The position numbers were made by a program, and so were the translations under genes. A model generated the notes under the pieces. It was not told the DNA's origin, made no database searches, and saw nothing but the letters and a program-made list of their open reading frames with translations. This document shows, one piece after another, positions 1 through 13,000 of a stretch of DNA of 64,000 nucleotides (position 1 is its first letter; each line of letters opens with the position of its first letter). Source of the DNA: Alligator mississippiensis (taxonomy: Eukaryota > Chordata > Crocodylia > Alligatoridae); NCBI RefSeq assembly GCF_030867095.1, contig NC_081830.1:36935832-36999831 (forward strand), written 5' to 3'.

Positions 1-513
1 TTTCTAAGCTGAAAAGTCCCAGCCTTTTCAGTCTCATTCCTGGAAATTGTTCCATAACCTGATCATCTTTATTGCCCTTCTTGCTACCTTTTTTTGGTTC
101 TTTTGTATCCTTTTTGAAGTGAGTGACCAGAACTGCATGCGATACTCAAGGTACAGGTGCACCATGAAATTATATAAGGACATAAGGATGGCAGGGTAGG
201 GAGAACAGTTTAGTTTTAAATTCCTTTCTTGATGATTCCTAATGTTCTGTTGGTCTTTTGAACCTCCACTGAACATTGAGCTTATGGTTTTAAAGAACCA
301 TCCACAATGACTCAAAGGTCTCTTTTCTGTGTGGTAACAGCTCATTCCAAGCCTATGACTGTTTATATAGTTACTTTTTTTTCCCCTTGTGCATTTCTCT
401 GGACTTACCAATACTGAATTTTATTTGCCACTCTGTTGCCCACTCTCTCACTTTTGAGAGATCTTTCTGTAATTCTTCACCAGCAGCTTTGGCTTTCACT
501 ATCCAGAAGCATG
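1..513 (-). mobile_element. Old CR1-type LINE, 3' part, cut by window edge
   Basis: Read on the minus strand, the sequence shows the end of the CR1 ORF2 and following region (stretches like GCACTTACCAATACTGAAT and GTTGCCCACTCTC are typical of amniote CR1). It is heavily diverged. A hAT element interrupts or ends it at 522. Confidence 0.6.
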
Positions 514-521
514 TACTGGAG

Positions 522-699
522 TAGGGGGTAGCCAAACTGTGGCACATATGCCATAAATAGCGTGGACAGACTCTGTGGGTGTGGCACACGGCAGATACAA
601 CAAAGAGAAGAAAACACTGGCAAATCAGGATCAGAGTGGCACTTGAGGAAGGTGTGGAGCTAATTTATGGCATGTCTACTAAAAAGACTGGCTCCACTG
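522..699. mobile_element. hAT-type non-autonomous element with 8-bp target duplication
   Basis: The element starts TAGGGGGTAGCCAAACTG and ends with GGCTCCACTG. It is flanked by TACTGGAG (514-521) and TACTAGAG (700-707), 7 of 8 identical. The interior shares segments (CAGAGTGGCACTTGAGG, GAGCTAATTTATG) with 2431-2752. Confidence 0.75.
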
Positions 700-1404
700 T
701 ACTAGAGATTTAACATAATTTGACTACGCTCTAAAACAAGAGTCTGTAGGGTTCCAGAGAAGTGATTCTGGATTTTGGGTTAGGAAATACTGTTGTGATC
801 AGCTTGGTCCTGTGAGAAGACTCATTTCATATCCTTATACACAAGGCACCTTTCAGCAATTTAACACCTGTACTGCTTTAACACTTAAATGCTTGTGTGT
901 TACATGAATATGGTGATAGTGTTATGACAAAACTTTTTCTATAAAAATATTTGTATTCCACCTTCCAGCTACTATCCTAATTACCTCTTCCCCCTGAGTT
1001 CCCTGGGCTTGTAATCTGTTGCTATTACTTCTATTGATTCACTTTTCATTCCCTTCTTGCTAATCCTGTGCTCCATTAACGTTGCTGTCAATATGTTTAC
1101 CTTCCTAGCCAAGACTATAAGACCCGTTAAACTCTCATTCTTCATCTGGCTCTTGACACCAGCTCTGTCCCTCATCTTCACAGTTCTGTCTTCACTGAAT
1201 TTGTATGTAGCTTGTTCTCAGTTTGTCTTGAAGATCAGTCGTACATTGAGTTCATCAGTTTCTTCCAGGGCTTGGCTACTGAAGTGAGTGGACCTATGGT
1301 CGGGTCTCAAAGTTTGTGCTTCTTCTCATTTGTCATGTGACTCTCTCTCTCTCTGTCTCTGTCTCATCTCATTCTGCTGTCCTAGTGACCCAAATGTCAT
1401 GTAA

Positions 1405-1525
1405 TAAAGATTAGATTTAAGCTTTTTGTGGATAGAGGCCATGTATGTTTCAGCTTCTAGCCCAGCAAGGTCCCTGAGGGTCTCTAGCTAGTGCCCCTAG
1501 CCGCTACTGTAGCATATATCCTCAG
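1405..1525. repeat. Possible ancient interspersed repeat tail
   Basis: The stretch with AAGCTTTTTGTGGATAGAGG and CTAGTGCCCCTAGCCGCTAC resembles a repeat tail common in reptile genomes. A second similar start (ATTCTAAGCTCCTTGGAGGG) is near 1885. I cannot name the family. Confidence 0.3.
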
Positions 1526-2430
1526 TTTTCTCGCCTCCAGAAATTCATCGCTCCTCTATCACTGGATGGCTTTTACCCTCTTCACATTCCTTTTTTCATC
1601 TTCACTTGCAACTCTACTTTTGTAGGCTGCTGTTTTGCTTGGAACAATCATCTCTGCACTTAGCAATCACAGATCTTTTAGAGATCCCTCTTTAGAACTT
1701 GTCCCTGGCTAGCTGTAACTCAAGCATTCTGTTTACAAAATTTCGTATGTCTCTGGCAGTTCTGAGGTCATATGTCAAAATTCTTGCATCCAAAAATATT
1801 TAAAAATTTTATCAGCTTCTTATCCCTTTCATGCCCTTGTATCTTGATGCCAGCTTTTTGTTTAAACAAATGTTTGTATATTAGATTCTAAGCTCCTTGG
1901 AGGGATCATAGCTTTCTACCTATAATGTGCCATAAATTCTGTGTCATTATGCAAATTATCACTGGAGTGGCTATATCCATTGTAGTAAAGGTTGCACAAG
2001 TCTTTCTAGTTCGTTTATCTTCTGTATCATTTGGGGTTGAAATTTTCCAGCATTTTCAGTAGCCTAAATTGTGGGTTATATTGAAAATGACTGGGTTATC
2101 ATGACTGAAAAGTCTGGTGGATTCAAACTGTCCAAGTCCTGCAGTATGTTAATAGACATGTGGTCTGCCTCAGGCACTTTGTTGATCTGTAAACTGGAAA
2201 ATTCCTTCTTTGAAAAAATCCCTCTCACACTTAAGAAATATCATTCCAAAGTACCTAAAAGCATTGAGACATTACTGCTTTAACATGCATTTCTTTCAAG
2301 AAGTTAGGAAAAGTGTGTATTTTGAGAACAGTATGGGATTAGACTGCATGTCAAAGATGCAAGGATGTGGAGTTAAGATTGGGCATGCTACTTCAACTGG
2401 CATGTCTTGACACGTGAATAATTGACTTTG

Positions 2431-2752
2431 CAGCCAGTTGCTCTTCCTTAGGAGGTGGGCCACCTGCGCCACAGTTGCCCCCAGGGGCATGGGTTGCCTC
2501 TGTTTGTGGCACATGGCAAGTTAGGGAAGGGACAGGCAGCATTGCAGCAGATTGAGCAGGAAGAAAGAAATAAAGCACCTAATTGGGTAGGGAGCACAGA
2601 GAACCAAGCAAAACGCAGAGCAGCAGATCAGGCAGGAAACATAGGACTTAGAGCAGAAAGCAGGGCAACAGATTGAGCAAGGGACGGGGATCAAAGTGGC
2701 ACTTAGGGACAAGGCGGGGCTAATTTGTGACGCACATGCCTAAAAGGTTGGC
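2431..2752. mobile_element. Second copy of the 522-699 hAT family, longer
   Basis: Right-hand half matches the element at 522-699 (GATCAAAGTGGCACTTAGGG, GGCTAATTTGTG, GCCTAAAAGGTTGGCC), with extra internal sequence. The left border (CAGCCAGTTGCTC) is uncertain and I found no convincing target duplication. Confidence 0.55.
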
Positions 2753-3509
2753 CCGGCTGGAATAAATAAGGCATGAACCAACACTTAAATATGCAAAACA
2801 CTTAAGCATCTAGCTGGGGTAACAATATAGATCAGAAGTAAAATGTGGAATTTTAGGGTAGGCTTTATTGTACAATAATTGAAAGAGAGAGGAAAGTAAA
2901 TTGCAAAGTAAAAATAGTGAAGTTAGAAGGGGGCCAGCCCAGATCAGAAATAGTAAATGGTGAGCATGTGTTCCTTAAAGAGCAAAAGGGAATAATGTTC
3001 CCACAGAAGGTCACAAGTGGGAACTTTGGTTTTATTCTTGTACCAAAAGTGTGATTTCACATGTCATACCTCTGTCCTCTTCACCCTCTCCCTCCTGCCC
3101 CCTCCTACTTTCCTGCGAGGCATATTTCACGGTATTTGTACAAGATACATAACTAGAAATGTGGCAGTCGCATTTCAGGTGTGTTCTTTTGAGTGTGTAA
3201 ACAACTATTCATACTGTACCTAGCACTAACTTCTAATGAGTAAAATATTCGCCTGTATCTTCAGTGTGTTTCTTCTTTACAGCAGTAATTTTACTTAATT
3301 TCTTCAGAGTTGGTGTCGCTGTCTCCATATGAAACATGCTGCTCAGTTTTAGTATTATAAGGGTGTTTCCTAGCTGCGAGCTCTAAAGGCAAATTTGGGC
3401 ATATTCTTCCTTTCACATGAGTAATAATAAATAAGAGCCTAGTTTGACTTCAAAACCTCACTGCTTGTACAACCCCATCATCTTTGTATGAGCAAAAAGA
3501 GGTAGTTAG

Positions 3510-4305
3510 TAGAGCTGTGCGAAGCTTCAGTCCCTGATTTGATTCAGTGGAGATTTGGCCTGATTCAGTGGTTGAATCTCCGAATCCAAATCGAATCGGA
3601 GGGCCCTTTACTCTCTCCAAATCGATTCAGAAAGATTCAGCGATTCAGACATAGGCAAAGCTTTAAATGTTTTTTCTACATACCTCTAGGTAGCAGGTGG
3701 CTTGTGAATGCTGTGATGCTGGAGTGCATAGAGTGTCCAACAGAAGTGCGGGGGGCTCCCCAGCATGCTCAGCAGCAGACCCAGAAATAGACAAGAAGCA
3801 CTTCCAGTCCACTTCCGGGTCTGCCATAGAGCGCACTGGGGGGCCCCCCCCCATGCTGCCATGGCTCGGCGACTGGTGCCTCCTGGGTCTGGAGGGGTGG
3901 TACGCGGCATCCCCCTGAAGCCGATTTGTCAAGTCAGGGAGAGGGAGGTGCAGGGGGGGCCCCCAGCGCACTCCCCAGCAGACCCAGAAGTGGACCGGAA
4001 CGATTTCCGGTCCACTTCCAGGTTTGGTGCTGAGCAAGTGGAGAGCCCCCCCACACTCCTGTGGGATGCTCCATGTGCCCCAGCATCGCAGCGTTCACAA
4101 GCTGCACTGGTACCTCAAGGTATGTAGAAAAAACATTTAAAGCTGTGTCTGTGGCTGAATAGCTGATTCTTCGAATCGGTATCGAATCTTCAGATTTGGA
4201 TTTGGCCGAATCGAATCGGGGCAGTGATCTGAATGAACGAATTGAATCACTGTCCCTGATTCAGGCCAAATCCGAATGGAATAGGGCTCACTTTGCACAC
4301 CCCTA
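3510..4305. mobile_element. hAT fold-back element, 796 bp, perfect 8-bp target duplication
   Basis: Ends are TAGAGCTGTGCGAAG and, read inward from the right, TAGGGGTGTGCAAAG. The 8-bp sequence GTAGTTAG flanks it perfectly at 3502-3509 and 4306-4313. The two halves are long imperfect inverted repeats of about 340 bp each: GATTCAG/AATCGAATCGG-rich outer arms, the shared segment TTTAAATGTTTTTTCTACAT, then GC-rich inner arms. The unpaired centre is roughly 3850-3955. Open frames of 70-124 codons on both strands arise from the symmetry and are not genes. Confidence 0.88.
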
Positions 4306-4313
4306 GTAGTTAG

Positions 4314-6912
4314 CCATTTTAATCTAAAGTCAGGCTGAAGGCAGGGTAGAGATGCACTGTATTAGTTGCCTTAGTCAGTTGCGCAGATGGAACTTGAGGA
4401 AATGTGGTAAACCAGTTCCAAACTGGTCTGTCGGCCACAGGGTATGTGGTGCTGGCTCCATGTCCTTGTTTCCAGCTGCTCATGGTTGTCCAGGCATTTC
4501 ACAGGAGCCCAAGTGGGTTTTCTTTCAATCATAACTGTAATCAAGGAGGAACAACACCACACTATCTCCAGCAGTAGTTTTTTATTCCCTTTTTATGCAG
4601 TGACAGGAGTCATGTTTGGGAAACAGCCTCTGATGGCACAGTGGGAAAAAAAATCTTTCCTGAGCTCTTCTGCATTGGTAATTATTTTGATGTGCAGGAA
4701 GAATTAGAATCTATAGGTCACTCAGCATTGAGTGAACAAGAAGTAAGGAAGCAGGAAAAAAAAATTTATCAGTGAAATCAGCAGTTGTTTCCAAATGCAC
4801 TATAATGACATCCATTTGGACTTAATGAGTGTAATAACTTTTCAGAATAAAACCTTACAAAAATCTTTAAAAAGAGAACTTTATAATAGTTCACAACCAT
4901 GTGCATACATGGCTATAGATGAATGCGGGTAGTGGCAAGAACCTTTAAATTTTATATATTCTGTCCCCTTAAGTAAAAATGTAAGTAGCTTCAGGTATGA
5001 CACCTAGCCATAGCCCTTCTCCCTCCAGTCTATTGATTTCTTCTTGTGTGGGATATTTTTATATTCTTGCTCACAGACTTTTATAGGAGAGAAGTCTTTC
5101 ATGGGGAAGAGTTAAACTGTCTAAAGTACTGGCAAATGTAGGAGGTAAATGACCACCCCTCTAAATCTTTCAGTTGGAATAAATTCAGTTGTTTACTTCT
5201 ACCAGCAGTAGAGGGGGAATTCTGCTGACAGAAGAGACTGTTTTAGCTGATGCCTTCTTTTTTTTTCCCCCAAAGTAGGTTAGAGTGGATCACAGGGCTG
5301 AGGTCACCAGAGTGTTTTGATGCAGCTATACATACCATTATGAATTCCCAGCTCAGCCTTGGGCAAATCATTTGGACTGATTTGTTTTCAGTTGATTGCC
5401 TAAGAATAAGCATCCAGATTTATCTTTAGGCTCTTAAATGAGAGGTTTCTTTTTAGAGCTAATGAACATCTTGGAAAAATTGGGCCACTTACATCAGTAC
5501 CCCCCTGCCTCATTTTTCCCAGTCTATTTAAAAAGATGCCTTTGTCATAGGGGTGTTATGGATTGATTAATGAACTTTGGAGCACTTTGAAGACAAGTAC
5601 TGAAGTGCTTTTATAGGAACCCACATACTTGCATATTCCACACTTGTGTTTTATTCATCTGTAATGTCATTCCAAGTCAACAGAAAGTCAGGTTGCAATT
5701 GGTGGGTCACCTGGCTATGCAAAGTAATTTTACCACCTGGGTACTTAAAGTGAGGTCCTCTGTACAATAAGGACTTGCAGTAGCTTTCCTTAGTACCTAT
5801 ACGGCCTAACATTTAATTGGCAGTTGCATTAAATATTGGAATTAGAACAGTAATAGTGAGATTTTAAGTCTATACCTCCATTGACAGGAATGACTGTAAG
5901 GTCTATAAGATTAAGTTTTCACTTTTAAAGTGGAATTTTAAATTTTGAAGGGAAAAATATAAAAGCTGGTGGAATATCTTAAATCCTTGGATTTGCTTCC
6001 CATCTACCCCCTTCATGAGTGGTGCAGTTGGTGCAAACTCATGTAAGTAAATCTCCTTTTACTTTATTTTTTTAAGAAGTCCATACACAATTTCCAGTCT
6101 GTCCGAGAGATATGAGCATTCATACTTTTGATATAGCCCTCTTTTTTTCAACAGGTATGACAATTCAGCGATCAGAATTACATTCTTGATCAAACTCCTA
6201 CCATTAACTTGCAACCAACCAATCAGACAATGCCAGCTTTGTGACTCAAACCAGTAAGATCTGTTCCTGCAACTTCAAACCTTCCCATTTTCCCCCAGTT
6301 TGCATATTGAATGAGCATCAGGAAGTGACTTCCAGTTTGGTAGTCACACCCAAATAGAGTATAAAAATACAGCTAGAAAATGTAGCCAAAAGGGGGCTAT
6401 TTTATTTATACAACTCCTCAATCAGTATTTTTAGCCTACTTAGGAAAAGCTCCCGCAAGTTTGCCTCTAGAGTGCCTAGGTCTTTTCTCAGCTGTCGGGT
6501 CAGTGTGATTCACTCCACTCTTCTTTTTTTTTTTTCTGAAAAAATACTTAATTCAGAATCATTTCCACCTTCAGTCTTTTGCTCTGAGAATTACCTCATC
6601 CCTGCCCTGCTCTGCTAGTCTTGTTGAAATCCAGCAATGAAGTTCACTCAAGTATTTTTTCTGTTTTGTTTTGTATTTGTTTTTGTTTCTTTTTAAATTC
6701 AACCAATTTGAAATTGTGGCTAAACAGGTGTTCTAGAACTGGCCTTTGTTTGCCAGGCTCTATTGGAAGGCTTTTGCTAATCCTGTTCCTTTCCACTGAG
6801 AAGGGGTTTTACTGAAGCCTGACATGAGTAGAAGCCCTTAATGACCATTGCTGGCATTGTTTCTGTTCAGTTAAAACTGAAAGGCTAATGTAGTTGTTCT
6901 CTCTTCTTTCAG
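4314..6912. other. UBXN7: UBXN7 intron
   Basis: AT-rich intronic sequence up to the acceptor at 6911-6912. I see no exon, RNA gene or well-preserved repeat in it. The small open frame at 6621-6815 is low-complexity T-rich sequence. Confidence 0.6.
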
Positions 6913-7059
6913 GCCAAAGAATGTGGACAGATGCAGAACAAATGGCTCATGATTAACATCCAGAATGTGCAGGACTTTGCATGTCAGTGTCTTAACCGCG
7001 ATGTCTGGAGCAATGAGGCAGTGAAGAACATTATCCGGGAACATTTCATATTTTGGCAG
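6913..7059 (+). CDS. UBXN7: UBXN7 exon: first half of UAS domain
   Basis: This 147-bp exon (49 codons, phase 0 at both ends) begins after a CTTTCAG acceptor and ends before GTGAGA. It starts AKECGQMQNKWLMINIQ and ends REHFIFWQ, the first half of the thioredoxin-like UAS domain. The preceding exon, expected to end in a sequence like LMHKGSFET, was not found to the left, so the intron extends beyond the window. Confidence 0.96.
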
Positions 7060-10000
7060 GTGAGAAGGTTAATGAGATCCTTCCTCTAAGCAGCAAAATT
7101 GATTGAAGGCAGTAGTGGAATGAAAAATGGGCTTTTGGAATAAATCTATGCTAATGAATGCTTTTTAATTAACTAGTAAAAGAGAAGCTAACTCCAGAGT
7201 TCAGATTACGGAATGATTGCCTGTTAGGACAAAAAGCTAAAAGAGCTGTTTTAAGTGGGTCCAGATCTTTATCACTGACATTATGACCTATCTGACCTAA
7301 AAATCCACCTATTAAATATTTGGAAAGGAAATTAGACTTGTGCGCTTACAAAATGTAGAGTACATTATAAAATAAAGTTGCATATTGTACTTTGAGGCTC
7401 TGACACTTTTCCAATGTGATTATTCTGTAGGTGTATCATGACAGCGAGGAAGGGCAGAGGTACATACAATTTTATAAACTGTCAGACTTCCCTTACGTCT
7501 CCATCCTGGATCCCAGGACAGGTAGGATAAGGCCCAGTCACCTGCAGTACATAAGAGCTACAAGATGGAATGTTTAGCTTTACTGATCCATGACCATGCT
7601 ATTTAATATGTATTGAAATGTATGTGTTCTCTTATAATATTTAAACCTGTTCACAAACAGCAGCAGTTTCTCTCAGAGGTACTGTGACTCTTAAAGGCAT
7701 TCTTATTTCAAATCATCTTTAAGTTTTATGAAGTTTTTATCAAGTGTTACAATCTAGATTTCTAAACAAACATTTGACAAAATTGGTACCACCTAATGTC
7801 AAAAATAAGAATTATTTTAAAAGATTATCTTTATATATTCTCTTTTTATGGTATGAAACTAAAAATGTCACATTATTTGGAAGTGAAATAAAAATCAGTT
7901 CACTTTCACTAGTTGTCCTCTTCATTTACTACTTTAATTTCTCCCTGCTTGAACAGTATGTATCATGGTAAATTCAGTTTTTTTTCAGTTTCATGATCTT
8001 AGTTTCCACACTGACATCCAGTAGTCATGTCATAATAGCATGCTAATTGCCATCGGAAGGGTCAGGAATGATCGTCTTAATTTTCAGGCACTGGTGTAGG
8101 TTTCACACACTAAGTTTGCTTTTGTCACACTTTGGAATGTTGGACAACATTATTCCCTTTTTTTATAGCCCTTTTTGATTTCTCCCTGTTTTTCTTTCTC
8201 CCCACCACCCCTTTTTAGTTTCCATTTCCCCAATCCCCCATGCATCATTCCTACTAAATTGATGGCCTGATCCTCAGCTCCAAACTCTGAATTACGGATT
8301 TATAAAATTAATGCCAAGACTTCTTGCTGCTTTTGATGCTGAAAGAATCTCTGTGTTACTGAAGTTAAATAGTTGTCCTAACCTTTAAGTAATGAGGTAT
8401 AAATTTTAGCAATACTTTATCTTAAGTTCCCTCCAGAGGACATTTATTGCAATTTATTTAAGATTCTTTATTCATCTGAGTGGGCTGTAACTGATCTGAG
8501 ACTTTTCAAACATTGTTTTTCAGTTTAGAATTAGATGAGCCACAATTGAAAATTTAGTGCTGGAGTTGATAGGTATCAGACTCTGGTTTTCTTCCTTCCC
8601 TTCATTTGTCCCTGAGGCCCATTACATGCAAGCTTTAGTGAGACCTGACTTTTTTAAAATTCTAAAATAATCCTCTATAAATCCATAATTGCCTCTTTTT
8701 GCCACATCATTAAAGAGAACCATTATGACACTAAGAAAATTTTGTGTTTTAAAATTTTGGTCCTGGAGACTAAACCATAATTTGAGGGCCCCTTCATTAA
8801 GTGATGTTCCATATTACTCTGTATTCTAATAGGCCAGAAATTAGTGGAGTGGCACCAACTGGATGTATCTTCTTTCTTGGACCAAGTGACTGGGTTCCTG
8901 GGTGAGCATGGACAACTGGATGGACATTCCACCAGCCCTCCCCAAAAATGTTCTCGCTCTGTAAGTTATAAGGCCTTTGTGGGGTTGTAGAAAGAGGAGA
9001 AATTGGCATGTGCCTGGTTACATCACTGAATGGGACATAGGTACAAATTGACTTCTGAATTAACTATTGAAAATGCAGCAGCTGCAGAAATGATGCATTA
9101 GAAAATGTACTTTCTCACCTTTTTGACAAGTACTTTTGTTCAGTAATTTATGCTCTGCAGCATTCATTAATGAAATAGGCATAGAAATCTAAGCTCTGCT
9201 AGAGCTCTATGTTGTGAAAACTGTCCTGAATATAGTAGCGAGAGGCTTCTATTCTTGGATATAAATTACAAAGCATCAAGGTTAGCAAGAATCTTCTGTA
9301 TTTCTCTCTCAGTATTGGAGAGTTTAAATGTTTATGCTCCTGCTGGTTGAATTTGCAACTTTCATTGGTATATAGCCTAAACACACACTTTTAAGTAGAA
9401 AGTACAGGCTGAAGGGGTTGGATTCTTGGAAGGATTGGCAAAAAAAAAAAAAAAAAAGGGTAGTCTTTCCTATTGCCTTGACACTTTGTATTGTTTTCTA
9501 GAGTGCAATGATCCTAAGACAGCTGCTTTTAATACATTTTTTTTTTTATTTGAACATCGTACAACACGTGTTAGGAGCTTCTGGGCATTTCTCTGCTGGA
9601 GATGAATCTAAGAAATATGTAGAATGCCTAATTTCATATTTAGATTCACTCATCTAAATTGAATAGATGTGGTGCTCCCCAAAGTACAGGTCTCACCATT
9701 TTTCTTTCCCAATAGTGAAGGTCTGTTATTCTTATTAAGCAGTAATGGTTCCTTTTTAATCGTAGCCCAAATCTGGATTCCTTGGGTTTCAAGAGATTTT
9801 CAGAAGTAATTAGACAAAAAAAAAAAAAGCCAAAGCATCTCTCTCTCTCTCTTATGCAGTAGTTTTGTATATATCATTTTTTTTTTCCTTTGTTCATGGG
9901 TTAATTTACATCCAACTTGTAAAATAATACAGTAGAGCCAGTCATCTAGAAGGTGATTTTTATCTGGAAAGTCAGGTAGTATTAACAAATTCATTAGGCC

Positions 10001-13000
10001 ACAGCTGGGTTTTGCATGTTGGCAAGGCAACTGTGCATTGTTTATTTATTAGTACTTTGAAATTTTAAAATATTACATGGTACCATATTTCTTGTAGTTT
10101 TTTAGTATTTAGTGTACAGTAATTAAAGTTTTTAGCACTTCAAACTGATGTTGAATTGTCTGGAAAAAACAGTTATCTGGAATGATGGTAACACTAAGTA
10201 GTGAGGGTAATCGATATTCTGCTGTATTGAAAACCTTGCAAGCAGAGGATAACTAAATTACAAAGTTGTGTATTAGGTCAATACGCATATAGGCATATGA
10301 AGAGAATTTAGAAACTAAACTGTAAAGGCCTGTCCCTTGGGCAAGGAGAATTGCATGGCCAGCAGCTGCTTCTGTTGCATTAAAGGAAGTCTGTTCTTTT
10401 ACCTGCTTCCTTACTACAGTCTTCTTAGTCTTTTCCATTCATCTGTAGTTGCCACATGGAAATCAAGATCTGGCAATTGGTAATGAATGGGTGATCCACC
10501 AATTGAAAATGTTTGTGGATTACCAGAACCAGACCATAATCCAATTTCAGCATTGTGCCAGTGTATATAAGAGGGGAAATCTTGCTTTTGTAGTAAAATG
10601 TTTCTCTAAAGAGAGAAATATTAAGTGCTGAACATTGTGACTGACCTACCACTCCATTTAATTGTTAGACTTCTGTTAAACATCACCTCTGAATCCTTTG
10701 TTAAAGTCCCCTTGTTTCTGGGTATGTGCTGTTGCAAAATTTTGCTGAGTCAGTTTTTTTGTTTTGTTTTGGGTTTTTTGTATTATGGTGGTGTTGGACA
10801 GGAGAGCCTCATTGATGCTAGTGAGGACAGTCAGCTGGAAGCTGCCATCCGGGCCTCCCTGCAGGAGACGCATTTTGATTCCTCCCAGGGCAAACAAGAA
10901 AACCGATCAGATGAGGAATCTGAATCTGAGCTTTTCTCAGGAAGCGAGGAGTTTATTTCTGTTTGTGGCTCAGAGGAGGAGGAGGAGTCAGAGAATCCTG
11001 CCAAGTCTAGGAAGTCTCCCCACAAGGACCTGGGATACAAAAAAGAAGAGAGCCGGAGGCCCCAGCCTGAGCCTCCTGCAAGGACTGATCCTGGGACAAC
11101 ATCAAATCACAGAGTTTTGCCCTGCCTCGATGCTGGGATCGTGGAGGAGTTGGTTGACAAGCCAGAAAGTGCTGTAGAGGGACTAGATGTGAATGGTGAG
11201 TTTTGCCATTTTTTGATGGTGATACAAAAGGCTTTACATTTTTCTGGCAGTCCTGTTTTTTAAAAACTATCCTTTCTTTCCGTAGTTGTCTCTTCTTCAA
11301 GTCACCTATTTGAATAGAGCCTTCTGCCCTCAGCAGCGTTTTTCACAACCCTGAGTAATTGTTGGTCTGTGGAATGGTTTTTGTTGGGGAAACTTGCCAT
11401 GATGCAGTGTAGATATGTACAGTGAGGGTTCTACCAGGGGGTCTGCTAAATCATGATGGTACAGGCCCAGCTTTGTTTCCACATGGCTTGTCGACATTGG
11501 ATTTGTGCTAGAGCAGACGTGTGCAAATTTCTCTAGGCCCAGAACAGATTTCCTTCACACAGAGGCAGCAGTGTAAGCACATCACTAAGACAAATGTGTA
11601 AGTGAAAAGTATGGCTTTTCCATAGGACTGCAAGGGTGGGAGGGGGCACTATTTTTAATTTTTGTTGGCAGACTCCCCATCTTTGTGACTTATTTTCTTT
11701 TTAATGTGTAATGGAAACTCATCTTCATGAACCTCACAAGGATCAAACAGAAAAAGCTTTGAAAGTCACCTTTTAAGACCTTTGTATGTATTCATCCCCA
11801 GTTGCTAACCCTGCTGTGTTCTACAGGGGAGTAGACTATTTAAACCCATAGGAGCTAAATTTGCCCTGTTAACTTGCAGTAATTTCCTTTATGCTAGGAC
11901 CAAAGGCGCATCTGATGCTAAGGTATCCGGATGGAAAGAGGGAACAAATTTCATTGCCTGAACAAGCTAAACTTCTGGTGAGTAGAAATAATTGGTGCTT
12001 GGTTGTGTAGAGAGAGAGGATCTGGAGCTAGAGAGCTTTTCTGTGGTGGCGCTAGGAAATTAAGTGCAACTAAATGTGATGGTGGTTGGCATATCCAGGG
12101 AATAAGTTGTGTTTTGAACCTCTACTGTTCTTCTCCTTCTATTGTTGTCTTCCCACATACAGACTTCCTATGACAAAGCTGCCTTCTGCCCTTGTAAAAT
12201 AATTCTTTCAAAATGCCTTTCTCCTTATCTTAAAGTACTTCAAAAACATTCGCATCTTGTTCCTTTGTGGTAAGTTTTCTCTTTAACAAGAAACTGAATC
12301 AGAAAGAAATTACTTGCCCAAGGTCAGGGAGCTAGGTTTAGATGGGAATAACAGTGTAGAACTCCTGATTCCTGGGTCTTTCTCCATTTTTCTTTTTAAT
12401 GCTATGTTTACATAGCTTCTCTCTGGATGTAGGTAATAGTTCACACTTCGAAGGAAGTTCTTGCAAAAGGAAAGTTTTTGCTTCAGCATCAGTTAACTGT
12501 TCTCAATTTCAGAGCCTGTCTGAACTGTTTCTTATGCATTTACTGTATTCATGAGGTCATAGTATGGCAGCATTAACTGCACTTTGAGAAGTCTTAACTG
12601 CACTAAAAGCTCCATTATATCACTAATGATCGTGACTACTCCTAAGATGAGGGACAGCCAGCATTGGGTTTTGCAAACTGAATAGCTATAAAAGCCTCTC
12701 CTGGAGCTTTCTTTTTATGTCCTCTGTTCCAGTACAAATCTTCAGTAAGGGTTTACTCAAATTTAAGACAAATGCTTGTCATATTTTCTTGAGTTAGATG
12801 ATGAATAGGTGTCTAGATGTTATCTCTGCCATAAGTTCAAATTTTGGTTTAGATTTTAAGGAGTGATTTTTCCTTTTCATAGTTGTACCTTTTAGCTCAA
12901 CGAGGAAAAGCCCCACAAGACATTTTGGCATTGTTGGGAGGCTTTGTTCTAGAGCAGGGATGCTCAGACCCTACTGCCATGTCATCTGGCCTGCGGGGCT

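Larger units (their letters stand above)
708..3501. other. UBXN7: UBXN7 intron or upstream DNA without recognised exon
   Basis: Apart from the repeats listed I see no exon here. Short open frames (for example 1057-1287 and 2071-2283) have no family resemblance and are rejected. A TCTCTC run lies near 1341. Confidence 0.4.

Noticed and set aside
3663-4127. Open frames of 120-124 codons on both strands
   Set aside because: Products of the fold-back arms of the hAT element; no family resemblance.
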